Positions 1 through 6,329 are shown, counted from the first letter of the stretch. The stretch: 6,488 bases of DNA from an archaeon (GCA_005239615.1 SBBR01000058.1:1-6488); one strand, 5' to 3'. Translations and numbers: made by a program. The notes: generated by a model not told the origin, from the sequence alone.

Positions 1-13
1 ATCCTTCCTTCTT

Positions 14-58
14 CCATAGGAAAACCACCTCAACTGGTTTTCCCCACCCTATGGGTGG
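14..58. repeat. Nested inverted repeats (two adjacent hairpins)
   Basis: A perfect 9-bp stem (GGAAAACCA at 19-27 with TGGTTTTCC at 35-43, 7-base loop) is followed at once by a perfect 6-bp stem (CCACCC at 44-49 with GGGTGG at 53-58, 3-base loop). CCATAGG at 14-20 is also complementary to CCTATGG at 48-54, so the left hairpin can be enclosed in a longer alternative stem that competes with the right hairpin. No T-tract follows on either strand, so an ordinary archaeal terminator is not obvious. It could be a REP-like repeat, a protein-binding site, a transposon-end hairpin, or the 3' end of a gene left of the window. The repeats are read directly from the sequence; the function is unknown. Confidence 0.45.
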
Positions 59-200
59 ATGCTCAATCACCTATAAAGACATTTTCAACGGTGCCAGCTA
101 AATAAGTACGGTATTAATATAGTATTAAACCTTTCCCCTTTGCATGCCGCCATTTGGTTGTACGCTTTTCTGGCTTAAAACCCTTTGGAGGCGGAGAGGT

Positions 201-247
201 GGCTGCTGGTGCAGACTCGCCGTTTACGGCCGGAGATGCCAGCGGTT
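201..247 (+). ncRNA. Candidate structured RNA or leader hairpin upstream of dph6-like gene
   Basis: Bases 201-247 fold into one long imperfect hairpin. The lower stem pairs 201-209 with 239-247 (nine pairs, three of them G-U). It is followed by a TG bulge, two pairs (212-213 with 237-238), a small GA/A internal loop, CTC 216-218 with GAG 233-235, a CG bulge, and GCCG 219-222 with CGGC 227-230 closing a TTTA tetraloop. A TATA-like stretch (about 172-180) lies about 25 bases before the hairpin. No C/D boxes, clear ACA box, tRNA T-arm or RNase P/SRP signature was seen. If the downstream gene is leaderless, the hairpin is not part of its mRNA and would have to be a separate small RNA or a DNA-level element. 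It may also be chance folding of GC-rich sequence. Confidence 0.25.
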
Positions 248-269
248 ATTCTCTATGCGGGAAATAAGC

Positions 270-276
270 CTTAAAC
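270..276 (+). promoter_or_regulatory. TATA-like box for the dph6-like gene
   Basis: The AT-rich element CTTAAAC is centred 27 bases before the ATG at 300. In archaea transcription starts about 25-27 bases downstream of the TATA centre, so the transcript would begin at or next to the start codon (leaderless). No Shine-Dalgarno sequence lies before the ATG, which fits. The core is a weak match to the TATA consensus. Confidence 0.45.
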
Positions 277-299
277 CGGGTATGCAACAATAATTATTC

Positions 300-983
300 A
301 TGCTCGGCATCCTCTTCTCAGGCGGCAAGGACTCGGTCTTCACGACCTACTATTATAAAGAGCAGGGCTGGGACGTGAAATGCCTCGTTTCGCTCAAGTC
401 AGCAAACCCGCAGAGCTGGATGTTCCACACCCCGGCCATTGAGATGGTTAAGCTGCAGTCCGAAGCGCTCGAAATTCCGCTTGTTTTCCATGAAACAAAA
501 GGCGAGAAGGAGGCCGAGCTTGGGGATTTGGGGAACGCCCTTCGCGCCGCGAAGGAAAAATATAATCTGCGCGGCATCGCAGTGGGGGCGCTGCTCTCGG
601 ATTACCAGCACGAGCGCGTCAACCGAATATGCCATTCCCTCGGCCTCAAGTGCTTCTCTCCCCTCTGGCACAAGAGCCAGGAAAAGCTCTTGCGTGAAAT
701 CATTTCTCTCGGGTTTGACGTGCGGATTGTCGGCATCGCGGCGCAAGGATTAAATGAGTCATTTCTGGGGCGATGTGTTGACAAGGATGTTGTGGATACG
801 TTTGCCGGCCTGAACAAAAAGCACGGCTTCCACGTCGGCGGGGAGGGTGGAGAGTACGAGAGCCTCGTCGTTGACTGCCCTATTTTCAAGAAGCGCATCG
901 AATTGCTTGAAACAACAAAAATACTGGAAAACGAGAATACGGGGCGGCTTGAAATTTTGCGCGCGGAACTAGTGGACAAATGA
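300..983 (+). CDS. dph6: Diphthine-ammonia ligase family protein (Dph6-like, ATP-PPase)
   Basis: Complete 227-residue protein of the archaeal Dph6/Diphthami_syn_2 family, which is normally about 220-230 residues. The N-terminal PP-loop SGGKDS (residues 7-12) binds ATP for adenylation. The conserved block around residues 96-124 (GAL-SDYQ, ERVN, LGL, PLW) and the C-terminal signature GGEGGEYESLVVDCP (180-194) are both present. Family role: ATP-dependent amidation of diphthine to diphthamide on the conserved histidine of elongation factor 2, in the cytoplasm. The ATG at 300 is chosen because the PP-loop follows at the usual distance and a TATA-like box lies 27 bases upstream. The 3' end overlaps the convergent amidohydrolase gene by 15 bp. 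Family membership is clear; activity on EF2 is inferred, since archaeal members are little tested and other dph genes are not in the window. Confidence 0.88.
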   Translation: MLGILFSGGKDSVFTTYYYKEQGWDVKCLVSLKSANPQSWMFHTPAIEMVKLQSEALEIPLVFHETKGEKEAELGDLGNALRAAKEKYNLRGIAVGALLSDYQHERVNRICHSLGLKCFSPLWHKSQEKLLREIISLGFDVRIVGIAAQGLNESFLGRCVDKDVVDTFAGLNKKHGFHVGGEGGEYESLVVDCPIFKKRIELLETTKILENENTGRLEILRAELVDK

Positions 984-2171
984 CCTGTCCCGGAGGACTG
1001 CCTTGCCGTCAATCACCACGTCATTCACGTTCATCCCCTGTGCCGCGAACACGATGTTCGAAACAATATCATTCACCGGCAGCAGGTTTTCATCAAGGCT
1101 GAGCGTGATGATGTCCGCGAAATTACCTTCCGCGATGCTCCCGACATTCCCAATGCCGAGGCATTTAGCTCCGTCAATGGTAGCCATGTCCAACACCTGC
1201 TGTGCGGTAACGGCGTTCGCGTCCCACTTGTGGTGCCTGTGGAGCAGCGCCGCAATCTTCATCTCCTCGAACAAATCTAGGTTGTTGTTGCTCGCGACAC
1301 TGTCAGTGCCGAGACCCACGCACACCTTTTCATCCAGCATTTCCGTGAGCGGCATCACCCCTCCAGATGCAAGCTTCATGTTCGAGACAGGGTTGTGCGA
1401 CACCATTGCTCCAGCCATTGCAATCTTCCTTATCTCGCCTTTCGTTATCCATATGCAGTGCACGAGCAGGCAGTTCTCGGCCAGAAAGCCGATTGAATCG
1501 AGGTATTCCACAGCGAGCCTGCCGTGCCTTTGCAGCGTGTCGAACCTGTCCTTCCTTGTCTCGCCGATGTGAATCCTGCGAAGGAGGCGGTTGGCATCGC
1601 TGTATTCAATCACTTTCCGCAGTATTTCCTTGCTGCACGAATATACTGCATTCGCTGCGACCGCGCCCTTGACAATTCCGTGTCGTTTTTTAAGGGAGTT
1701 CAGGAAATTCTCCGATGCCCTGAAAGTTTTTTCGTCGGTAACAGTAGAGGACAGCACCCCCCGCACGCCCATTTTCTCAAAAGCGCCCAGCCTCTCCTCA
1801 GGGAATTTGTAGGAGTCGTAAACGGTTGTCGTGCCGAACCGCACTGCCTCCTTCAGGCCTGCAATCGTGTTTTCCTTAACTTGTTTCGCAGTAAACTTTT
1901 TTTCCGTGGCTTCAATGCCTTTTAGCCAGTCAAACAGTTCGGCATCATCTTTCGCCCCGCGAAGCGAGTGCATCCCGAGGTGCGTGTGCGTGTTCACGAG
2001 CCCGGGCATCACTATTTTTCCGGCGCAGTCTATTGTGTCCGCTCCCCTTCCGGCCTTGAGGCCCCGCCCGACTTTTTTTATGGTGCTGCCTTCGATGAGG
2101 ACGTCGGCGTTTCCGATTATTCTCCTATTGGCGTCCTGTGTGAGGAGGAGCTGGCAATTCTTCAGCAGCAT
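969..2171 (-). CDS. Amidohydrolase, SAH / MTA / 5'-deoxyadenosine deaminase family
   Basis: Complete 400-residue metal-dependent amidohydrolase of the MtaD/DadD type (usual length about 400-430). An N-terminal beta segment precedes the TIM barrel. Barrel residues visible are the metal pair HTH (His62, His64) in PGLVNTHTHLGM, His201 and Glu204 in HIGET, His238 in LLVHC, HNPVSNMKLASGG (259-271) and GLGTDSVASNNN (286-297) with metal-binding Asp290. No key residue is missing. The family hydrolytically deaminates the adenine of S-adenosylhomocysteine, methylthioadenosine or 5'-deoxyadenosine to the inosine analogue, allowing salvage of SAM by-products. Exact substrate preference cannot be read from the sequence; related guanine or chlorohydrolase activities are less likely. 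The ATG at 2171 is supported by a TATA box centred 27 bases upstream and by an N-terminus (MLLKNCQLLL) typical of the family. It is transcribed divergently from the gene at 2272 and convergently with dph6. Confidence 0.88.
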   Translation of the reverse strand: MLLKNCQLLLTQDANRRIIGNADVLIEGSTIKKVGRGLKAGRGADTIDCAGKIVMPGLVNTHTHLGMHSLRGAKDDAELFDWLKGIEATEKKFTAKQVKENTIAGLKEAVRFGTTTVYDSYKFPEERLGAFEKMGVRGVLSSTVTDEKTFRASENFLNSLKKRHGIVKGAVAANAVYSCSKEILRKVIEYSDANRLLRRIHIGETRKDRFDTLQRHGRLAVEYLDSIGFLAENCLLVHCIWITKGEIRKIAMAGAMVSHNPVSNMKLASGGVMPLTEMLDEKVCVGLGTDSVASNNNLDLFEEMKIAALLHRHHKWDANAVTAQQVLDMATIDGAKCLGIGNVGSIAEGNFADIITLSLDENLLPVNDIVSNIVFAAQGMNVNDVVIDGKAVLRDRSFVH

Positions 2172-2194
2172 GATGCAATTTCAGCTGTATATGG

Positions 2195-2201
2195 TTTATA
2201 T
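2195..2201 (-). promoter_or_regulatory. TATA box for the amidohydrolase gene
   Basis: On the minus strand ATATAAA lies 24-30 bases upstream of the ATG, centred at -27. This predicts a transcript starting at or next to the start codon. No Shine-Dalgarno sequence precedes the ATG. Confidence 0.6.
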
Positions 2202-2244
2202 TCAAATTCCCGGCCGATTCCAGCAAAGGCGGGATGGCATGGTT

Positions 2245-2252
2245 TTTATATA
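2245..2252 (+). promoter_or_regulatory. TATA box for the 128-residue orphan gene
   Basis: TTTATATA, within a run of five T and alternating TA, is the best TATA match in the window. Its centre is about 23-24 bases before the ATG at 2272, so a leaderless or near-leaderless start is predicted. It sits about 45 bases from the divergent amidohydrolase TATA box, so one bound regulator could affect both genes. Confidence 0.6.
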
Positions 2253-2271
2253 ACCACTTCGTTATTGTTTC

Positions 2272-2658
2272 ATGAAACAGCTTATCGGAAAGGCTCGTTC
2301 CGGGCTTGGAGGCCTGAGGCGAATTCTAAGGAGGTGGAAGGTCAAAAGAGCAAGGCGTCGCGCCCTCTTTGTCCAGAACTGCAAGAGCGCTATCATAACG
2401 TCCAACAATCCTGTGCATGACCTAAACAGAGTAACATTGCAGCTCCTTGTCAGGGGGTACGATGTGGAAAATTTTATAAGGTCGCTGTTGAGGGAAATAG
2501 ATGGCGAAATTTCCGCCCTTTCCGAGCAGGCTGGGCACCATCCTCCACGGCCTGCTCATGGAAAAGCCGAGGTGTGGGAAAAGGATTTGGCACGGCTTTT
2601 GGAGTTGAGGCTGACTTTGCAGGGTAAGCTTCAAAGTCATGGAGGTCGCAGGCCTTAG
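2272..2658 (+). CDS. Uncharacterised basic protein, 128 residues
   Basis: Not recognised as any family. The first 32 residues are strongly basic (many Arg/Lys, including RRILRRWKVKRARRR at 16-30), which suggests nucleic-acid, ribosome or membrane-surface contact. Residues about 48-85 (HDLNRVTLQLLVRGYDVENF and the following acidic stretch) and about 100-122 look alpha-helical, separated by a Pro/His-rich linker near 88-95. There is no signal peptide or membrane span. It is supported as a real gene by a strong TATA box at the right distance from its ATG, by filling the gap between two minus-strand genes without deep overlap, and by ending with only a 4-bp convergent overlap with the membrane-protein gene. 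No Shine-Dalgarno sequence is seen, as expected for a leaderless transcript. The function is unknown. Confidence 0.68.
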   Translation: MKQLIGKARSGLGGLRRILRRWKVKRARRRALFVQNCKSAIITSNNPVHDLNRVTLQLLVRGYDVENFIRSLLREIDGEISALSEQAGHHPPRPAHGKAEVWEKDLARLLELRLTLQGKLQSHGGRRP

Positions 2659-3575
2659 CACTCCCCGTTCTGGGCTGGCTTCTCCACGTACACGCCGCTC
2701 TTGTAAGCCTCTGTGATTTCCGTCTCGCTCAGGCCTTTCTCCTGCCACCTCAGCGAGCACTCGGCGCCTGTTTCGCAGCCGCTGCAGGCATACTGCGTCC
2801 TGCACACTCCGTTGTTTAGAGTCGTGGCGGCTTTTTCGCCAGCAGCGCATGTGGCCAAAGGCTTTTCAGCGACTTCGAACACTTTCTCCCACTGTGCCCT
2901 TCCCGCGTCCTCGCCCTCTACGCCTACTTTCAGTGCGTACCTCCCGTCCTGCAGCACCTCGAACTGGTGCCTCACAAATTGGCTCTCTCTCGGCACGAGC
3001 TTTTTAAGGAGGCCTCGTATCTCGCTCCTCAGAACCTCTTTTTCCTCTTCACCTTCCATTTTCTTCAGGTAAAGCTTGATGGCGTAGACGCTGTCAACCG
3101 CGTCAATTCCCCCAACGTTCTTCACCGAGAACGTGATGGCAGCCGATCCGCCCTTTGGCTCAGTGAACTCCACGCTGCTCAACTCCACCTGTGCGGGCCT
3201 GTCGCCGAAATAGATTATGCAGTCATTAAGGGGGCCCTTGTCCATGCACCTGAAGTATGTCCTGAGGAGTGCCTGCTCACTAATCGCCATCGACCTTGGC
3301 TCTATCGAAATCTTTTCCTTGGCGCAGGTCCCGACGCTGCTGCATTCCAGCCTCACGCTCCTGCTTGGCGAGTCAAGCGCCTCCGCCTTAAGGCCGAAGC
3401 CCGCCCTGTAGGCAATCTCGGTTTCATGGAGCCTGCCTTCATTCTGTTCCGCATAATCAATGCCGGCTTTCAGCTTCATGAAGATTTCGACCTCGGATGG
3501 CTGGAAGAGGCCCATCACAACGTAAATGAGGGCCGCTGCCACGGCCGCAACTACGAGCAGCCGGAACGCATTCAT
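2655..3575 (-). CDS. Membrane-anchored, cysteine-rich extracytoplasmic protein with CARDB-like region
   Basis: 306 residues from the chosen start. Residues about 5-23 form one hydrophobic helix, best read as a signal anchor, with the rest probably outside the cell. Residues about 130-225 alternate beta strands with a pattern (ITFSVKNVGGIDAV, then EVLQDGRYALKVGVEG) typical of CARDB/Ig-like beta-sandwich domains. Ten cysteines (78, 84, 110, 119, 243, 258, 264, 267, 273, 306) all follow the helix; the even number and close spacing, six of them in the last 64 residues, suggest disulfide bonds. The ATG at 3575 overlaps the TGA of the upstream gene (ATGA), and purine-rich GGGGG/GAGG stretches precede it, indicating translational coupling. 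A longer frame from 3617 would lie 45 bases inside the upstream gene. The role is unknown; an envelope or adhesion-type component is inferred. Confidence 0.75.
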   Translation of the reverse strand: MNAFRLLVVAAVAAALIYVVMGLFQPSEVEIFMKLKAGIDYAEQNEGRLHETEIAYRAGFGLKAEALDSPSRSVRLECSSVGTCAKEKISIEPRSMAISEQALLRTYFRCMDKGPLNDCIIYFGDRPAQVELSSVEFTEPKGGSAAITFSVKNVGGIDAVDSVYAIKLYLKKMEGEEEKEVLRSEIRGLLKKLVPRESQFVRHQFEVLQDGRYALKVGVEGEDAGRAQWEKVFEVAEKPLATCAAGEKAATTLNNGVCRTQYACSGCETGAECSLRWQEKGLSETEITEAYKSGVYVEKPAQNGEC

Positions 3576-3814
3576 CTCCTCGGCCCCCTGTTGTGGAACA
3601 GCGCCCTTACCTCCCACTTGAGGAGCTTCTCTATGAGGAACGTTGCCCCCACGCCTATCATTATCACCAGCGCCGCGCTCTCAAGGTCCCCCACAAAGAG
3701 GAAGTAGCCCTGCTTCTCCTGCGCCCACGCCTTGAACAGCACGACAAAGTAGAATGCAGCGGCGAACGCCAGAGCGACGAGAACGAATTTTTCCAGCCAG
3801 AACAGCCAGCGCAT
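3572..3814 (-). CDS. Small two-helix membrane protein, 80 residues
   Basis: Two hydrophobic helices are visible, about residues 9-28 and 46-65, joined by a short loop (KAWAQEKQGYF region). A basic C-terminus (RALFHNRGPRR) probably faces the cytoplasm, which would place both ends inside. The ATG at 3814 (MRWLFW) is preferred over the in-frame ATG at 3856, because a TATA-like box is centred exactly 27 bases before it and the longer start would overlap the upstream gene. Its stop overlaps the start of the next gene (ATGA), so the two are one transcription unit, and a physical partnership with the cysteine-rich anchored protein is likely. No family was recognised; the function is unknown. Confidence 0.7.
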   Translation of the reverse strand: MRWLFWLEKFVLVALAFAAAFYFVVLFKAWAQEKQGYFLFVGDLESAALVIMIGVGATFLIEKLLKWEVRALFHNRGPRR

Positions 3815-3837
3815 GGTGAAAATAATGTCAAAAGTTG

Positions 3838-3844
3838 TATTTAT
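3838..3844 (-). promoter_or_regulatory. TATA-like box for the two-gene membrane unit
   Basis: On the minus strand ATAAATA lies 24-30 bases upstream of the ATG at 3814. It falls just past the stop codon of the preceding gene (3849), so the membrane pair probably has its own promoter rather than only read-through from the ligase unit. T-rich runs just downstream (minus-strand CTTTT and ATTTTC at about 3817-3834) could end the ligase-unit transcript. Confidence 0.5.
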
Positions 3845-3848
3845 TCCT

Positions 3849-4379
3849 TTAAACAAAGTGCTTTTTTCCCAGGCTCCTGCTGAACCTCACCCCTATGGCT
3901 TTCAGCCCTGCCTTGTAGTGCCGCTTTTGTCCAGCTTGCCTGTTATAAAGTGCTGTCGAATGACCTTCGAGGACATAAACCTCCGCCCTTGGAAAATATG
4001 TCCGCAAATATTCCGCAGCTTCTGGCACACAGTTGTCCCGGTAGTGGCCAAGCAGTATGAACCTTGTAGGCAAAAATTTTTTTCTCGCAAGGATGCCCCG
4101 AAGGTCAGTATTCTGCTCCACCCATAATATTTCTGGTTTGCGGCGCAGGCTCTCAACAAGGCCCTGATCCCTGACCCTGTCACCCAACAAGGTTTCATAC
4201 ACTACAGGGATTTTTTTGATTGCAGCCCTTTCAAGCGCCTGGGCGATTTTATCTCTGTTTGCCGCTTCAACAATTTCCTCACTGGTTTTGGGTTCGTGCC
4301 CTGACTCAAGCTTGCTTGGGGCCGGGCCATGGACGATATAAAGCATTGGCCCGGTGTAACCAACATGAATTGCTTGCAC
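3849..4379 (-). CDS. Isochorismatase/cysteine-hydrolase-fold-like protein, possibly degenerate
   Basis: 176 residues from GTG 4379. The layout resembles the isochorismatase-like fold: a first strand (MLYIVHGPAP), a helix ending in a strand (KKIPVVYE, cf. the usual 'gipVi.t'), a middle strand (ILWVEQNTDL), then RFILLGHYRDNCVPEAAEYL and EVYVLEGHSTAL, which match the family's 'v.GhytDvCV..TA..a' and following strand. Cys117 sits where the catalytic Cys lies, but the usual early Asp (IDmQ) and the Lys of the triad are not evident, so activity is doubtful. The GTG lies 4 bases after the ligase stop, with a GGAG about 10 bases upstream; ATG 4346 (165 residues) is an alternative without a ribosome binding site. 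It is probably co-transcribed with the ligase. The gene is likely real; the fold assignment rests on pattern recognition only. Confidence 0.55.
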   Translation of the reverse strand: MQAIHVGYTGPMLYIVHGPAPSKLESGHEPKTSEEIVEAANRDKIAQALERAAIKKIPVVYETLLGDRVRDQGLVESLRRKPEILWVEQNTDLRGILARKKFLPTRFILLGHYRDNCVPEAAEYLRTYFPRAEVYVLEGHSTALYNRQAGQKRHYKAGLKAIGVRFSRSLGKKHFV

Positions 4380-4383
4380 TTTC

Positions 4384-6234
4384 TCACTTCTCCGCCTGAT
4401 AAACCTGCACGCTCGCCTGCTTCCTGAACATGGCAATTATTTCCTTCACGGTTGTGCTCTCCTCCGGCTTCTTCTCCCTGAACTTCAGCATGCGGGGAAA
4501 CCTCAGCGCGTAGCCCGTTCCTTCCTTGTCCCTTCCGGCGGTGTGCAGCGGGCTCCTCGTGATTTCGTCCGCGCGCACTTCTATCACATAGGACGGCTTT
4601 ACCCACACATGCGGCTCTATTTCCGAATCAACCCGGCCGGGCTTCTGCTTCACTGCAATCTTTGAGAGCTTTTCCTCCAGCTCAGAGAGCATTTCCTCAT
4701 TCATCCCTGTCCCGATTTTGGCTATTGACTTGAACGAGTCGTCCTCCTCATCATACGCCGCGGTTAGTAGTCCGCCGATGCCGAACTGTGTCCGCTTGCC
4801 CCGGCCCTTAAAGTAGCCGATTATCGTGACATCAATTGAGTCAGAGAGCTCGCCCCTGTAGCTGCGCTTGAGCTTTATCCAGGCGAACTTCCTCGCGCCT
4901 GCTATGTAAGGTGCGTCGAGGTCCTTCGCGATTATCCCCTCTAAACCGTTCTCGATACTCTCCATAAAGAAAGCGTCTATCTTTTTTGGGTCAGAGGTCT
5001 CGATGCTTTTCGTGAGGGCGATTGCCTCCCCTTCGCCGATTATTTTTTCGAGCGCTTCCCTCCTATCGCGGAACGGCTTCCCCATGAGGTCCTTGCCGTT
5101 GAGGTACATTACGTCGAATGCGAACATCCTGAGGGGGAACTCCTCGGCCTTTTCCGCGATGTCATACTTCCTCTTGCGCTGGATTGTCACCTGGAAGGGG
5201 AAGTACTGTTGCGTTTGCTCGCTGTAGGCAAGGGCCTCGCCTTCGAAAATCACCCTCTCCGCCTTCATCTGCCTCCTGACCGCCTCGACGAGGTCAGGGA
5301 ACATGCCAGTCATGTTCTCGCTCTGGCGGGAAAAAATAGTCACATTGTTCCTGTCCTTGTGCACCTGAAGCCTGAATCCGTCGTATTTCTGTTCCACGGC
5401 GCAGTTGCCGAGCTTCTCGACTATTTCCTCGGAAGAGGACAGCCTCTCAGCAAGGGTCGGCCTTATTGGGGTGCCGGGCACTATCCTTATTTCCTCTAGC
5501 CCCTTAATGCCTTTCGCCTTGAGCCGCTCGGCAATCTCGCCCAAATCTGAGAAAATGTTGTATTTCGCCTCGATGGTTTCCCTCAGCCTTTGTCTCGCCC
5601 TCCGGCTGAACTCCTCCTTCCTTTTCTCTTCATTCTTTTCCCTGAGCGCGGCTTCTATTCCTGCCATGTTTTTCTTGTCTTTCAGGAATTCTTCTACGTA
5701 ATTCAGCGCGAGCGCGTCCATTATCGTCGGGTCGCCAATGCCAAGCCTTAGGTTGCCCAGCGGGAACCTCGCTATGTAGCGGGCCTCGAGCTTTCCCGCG
5801 CTGTTGATGAGCTCCGCGAACATGCCGAGCTTAGAGTCCTGGCTGCCCTTTCCCCCTGTTTCCGCAATCTTCACGAAGTTCCCAAATACCTTTTCCACTG
5901 TGAGCCTCCCGCTGAAAAGGGACGTCTGTTTCCTCCCGCTGGCAAGCTTTTCGGCTACGTAGCCGAGGTCGCCGACCTGCTTGTAGAGCCTCACGACCTC
6001 CTCTTTCGTGTATCCGGTCGCCTTCGCTATGCCTTGTTCGAGCAACCCCTCCCCTATTCCTGCTTCGAGGCCAGTGTGCTTTGGTCCGAGCATGCCTTGG
6101 GAGAAATAAACAATGTCGCGGATTTCCTTCCCGCCTGCCTTGGAGAGCATTTCTGCTAGGATTGCAGTCATGTCTAGTCGCGAGGAAACGCTCTCAATCC
6201 TATCGAAATAAGCCACGAGTTCTGAGAAGAGCAT
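4384..6234 (-). CDS. lig: ATP-dependent DNA ligase (archaeal replicative type)
   Basis: 616 residues, complete. The N-terminal DNA-binding domain (about 1-250) contains QTSLFSG at 103-109, at the place where archaeal ligases carry their PCNA-binding PIP-like motif. The adenylation domain has KYDGFR with nucleophile Lys283, FEGEAL (330-335), FAFDVMYLNG (371-380), EGIIAK (432-437) and WIKLKRSY (452-459). The OB domain ends with RFPRML (579-584). It seals nicks through enzyme-AMP and DNA-adenylate intermediates in Okazaki-fragment joining and repair. It is longer than the roughly 560 residues of many archaeal ligases, mainly because of a charged, helix-like stretch near 183-222 (AALREKNEEKRKEEFSRRAR). 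The ATG at 6234 gives a normal N-terminus (MLFSELVAYFDRIE) and has a TATA-like box about 29 bases upstream. It is the first gene of a minus-strand unit with the hydrolase-like gene. Confidence 0.96.
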   Translation of the reverse strand: MLFSELVAYFDRIESVSSRLDMTAILAEMLSKAGGKEIRDIVYFSQGMLGPKHTGLEAGIGEGLLEQGIAKATGYTKEEVVRLYKQVGDLGYVAEKLASGRKQTSLFSGRLTVEKVFGNFVKIAETGGKGSQDSKLGMFAELINSAGKLEARYIARFPLGNLRLGIGDPTIMDALALNYVEEFLKDKKNMAGIEAALREKNEEKRKEEFSRRARQRLRETIEAKYNIFSDLGEIAERLKAKGIKGLEEIRIVPGTPIRPTLAERLSSSEEIVEKLGNCAVEQKYDGFRLQVHKDRNNVTIFSRQSENMTGMFPDLVEAVRRQMKAERVIFEGEALAYSEQTQQYFPFQVTIQRKRKYDIAEKAEEFPLRMFAFDVMYLNGKDLMGKPFRDRREALEKIIGEGEAIALTKSIETSDPKKIDAFFMESIENGLEGIIAKDLDAPYIAGARKFAWIKLKRSYRGELSDSIDVTIIGYFKGRGKRTQFGIGGLLTAAYDEEDDSFKSIAKIGTGMNEEMLSELEEKLSKIAVKQKPGRVDSEIEPHVWVKPSYVIEVRADEITRSPLHTAGRDKEGTGYALRFPRMLKFREKKPEESTTVKEIIAMFRKQASVQVYQAEK

Positions 6235-6258
6235 AGCAAGAATAATCCGCTTTAATGG

Positions 6259-6267
6259 TTAAAATAA
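6259..6267 (-). promoter_or_regulatory. TATA-like box for the DNA ligase unit
   Basis: On the minus strand TTATTTTAA is centred about 29 bases before the ligase ATG, predicting a leaderless or very short-leader transcript. No Shine-Dalgarno sequence lies before the ATG. It shares a 127-bp divergent intergenic region with the promoter of the gene at 6362. Confidence 0.5.
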
Positions 6268-6329
6268 GTTGTTAGTGCCTTCTGATTTGCCTGTGGCGCG
6301 TCTGCCCATTTCTATAGTTAAACATATAA

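Noticed and set aside
114..248. Minus-strand open frame whose translation (SPPPKGFKPEKRTTKW region) looks protein-like
   Set aside because: It has an upstream stop, no ATG, GTG or TTG start, and the frame cannot be extended into a gene because dph6 occupies the DNA upstream of it; a frameshifted remnant cannot be shown.
144..293. 49-codon plus-strand frame opening with ATG at 144
   Set aside because: The translation is rich in Trp, Cys and Arg with no family resemblance, spans the hairpin at 201-247 and has no ribosome binding site; a chance frame is more likely.
2422..2850. Minus-strand 142-codon frame across the convergent 3' ends
   Set aside because: It is antisense to the orphan gene and out of frame with the cysteine-rich gene; composition is Arg/Gln-rich shadow-like with no promoter.
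3576..3617. Longer N-terminus (14 extra residues) for the cysteine-rich membrane protein
   Set aside because: It would lie inside the upstream gene and put polar residues before the anchor; the ATGA overlap at 3572-3575 is the better start.
3815..3856. Longer N-terminus for the 80-residue membrane protein (ATG 3856)
   Set aside because: It overlaps the end of the preceding gene and lies upstream of the TATA-like box centred 27 bases before ATG 3814.
4380..4436. Upstream ATG (4436) for the hydrolase-like gene
   Set aside because: The extra residues (SGSRRACRFIRRRSEK) are the out-of-frame reading of the ligase 3' end and look non-native.
4384..6234. Several plus-strand open frames opposite the DNA ligase, and similar ones opposite the amidohydrolase
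   Set aside because: They are antisense shadows: serine-rich translations, no family motifs, no promoters.
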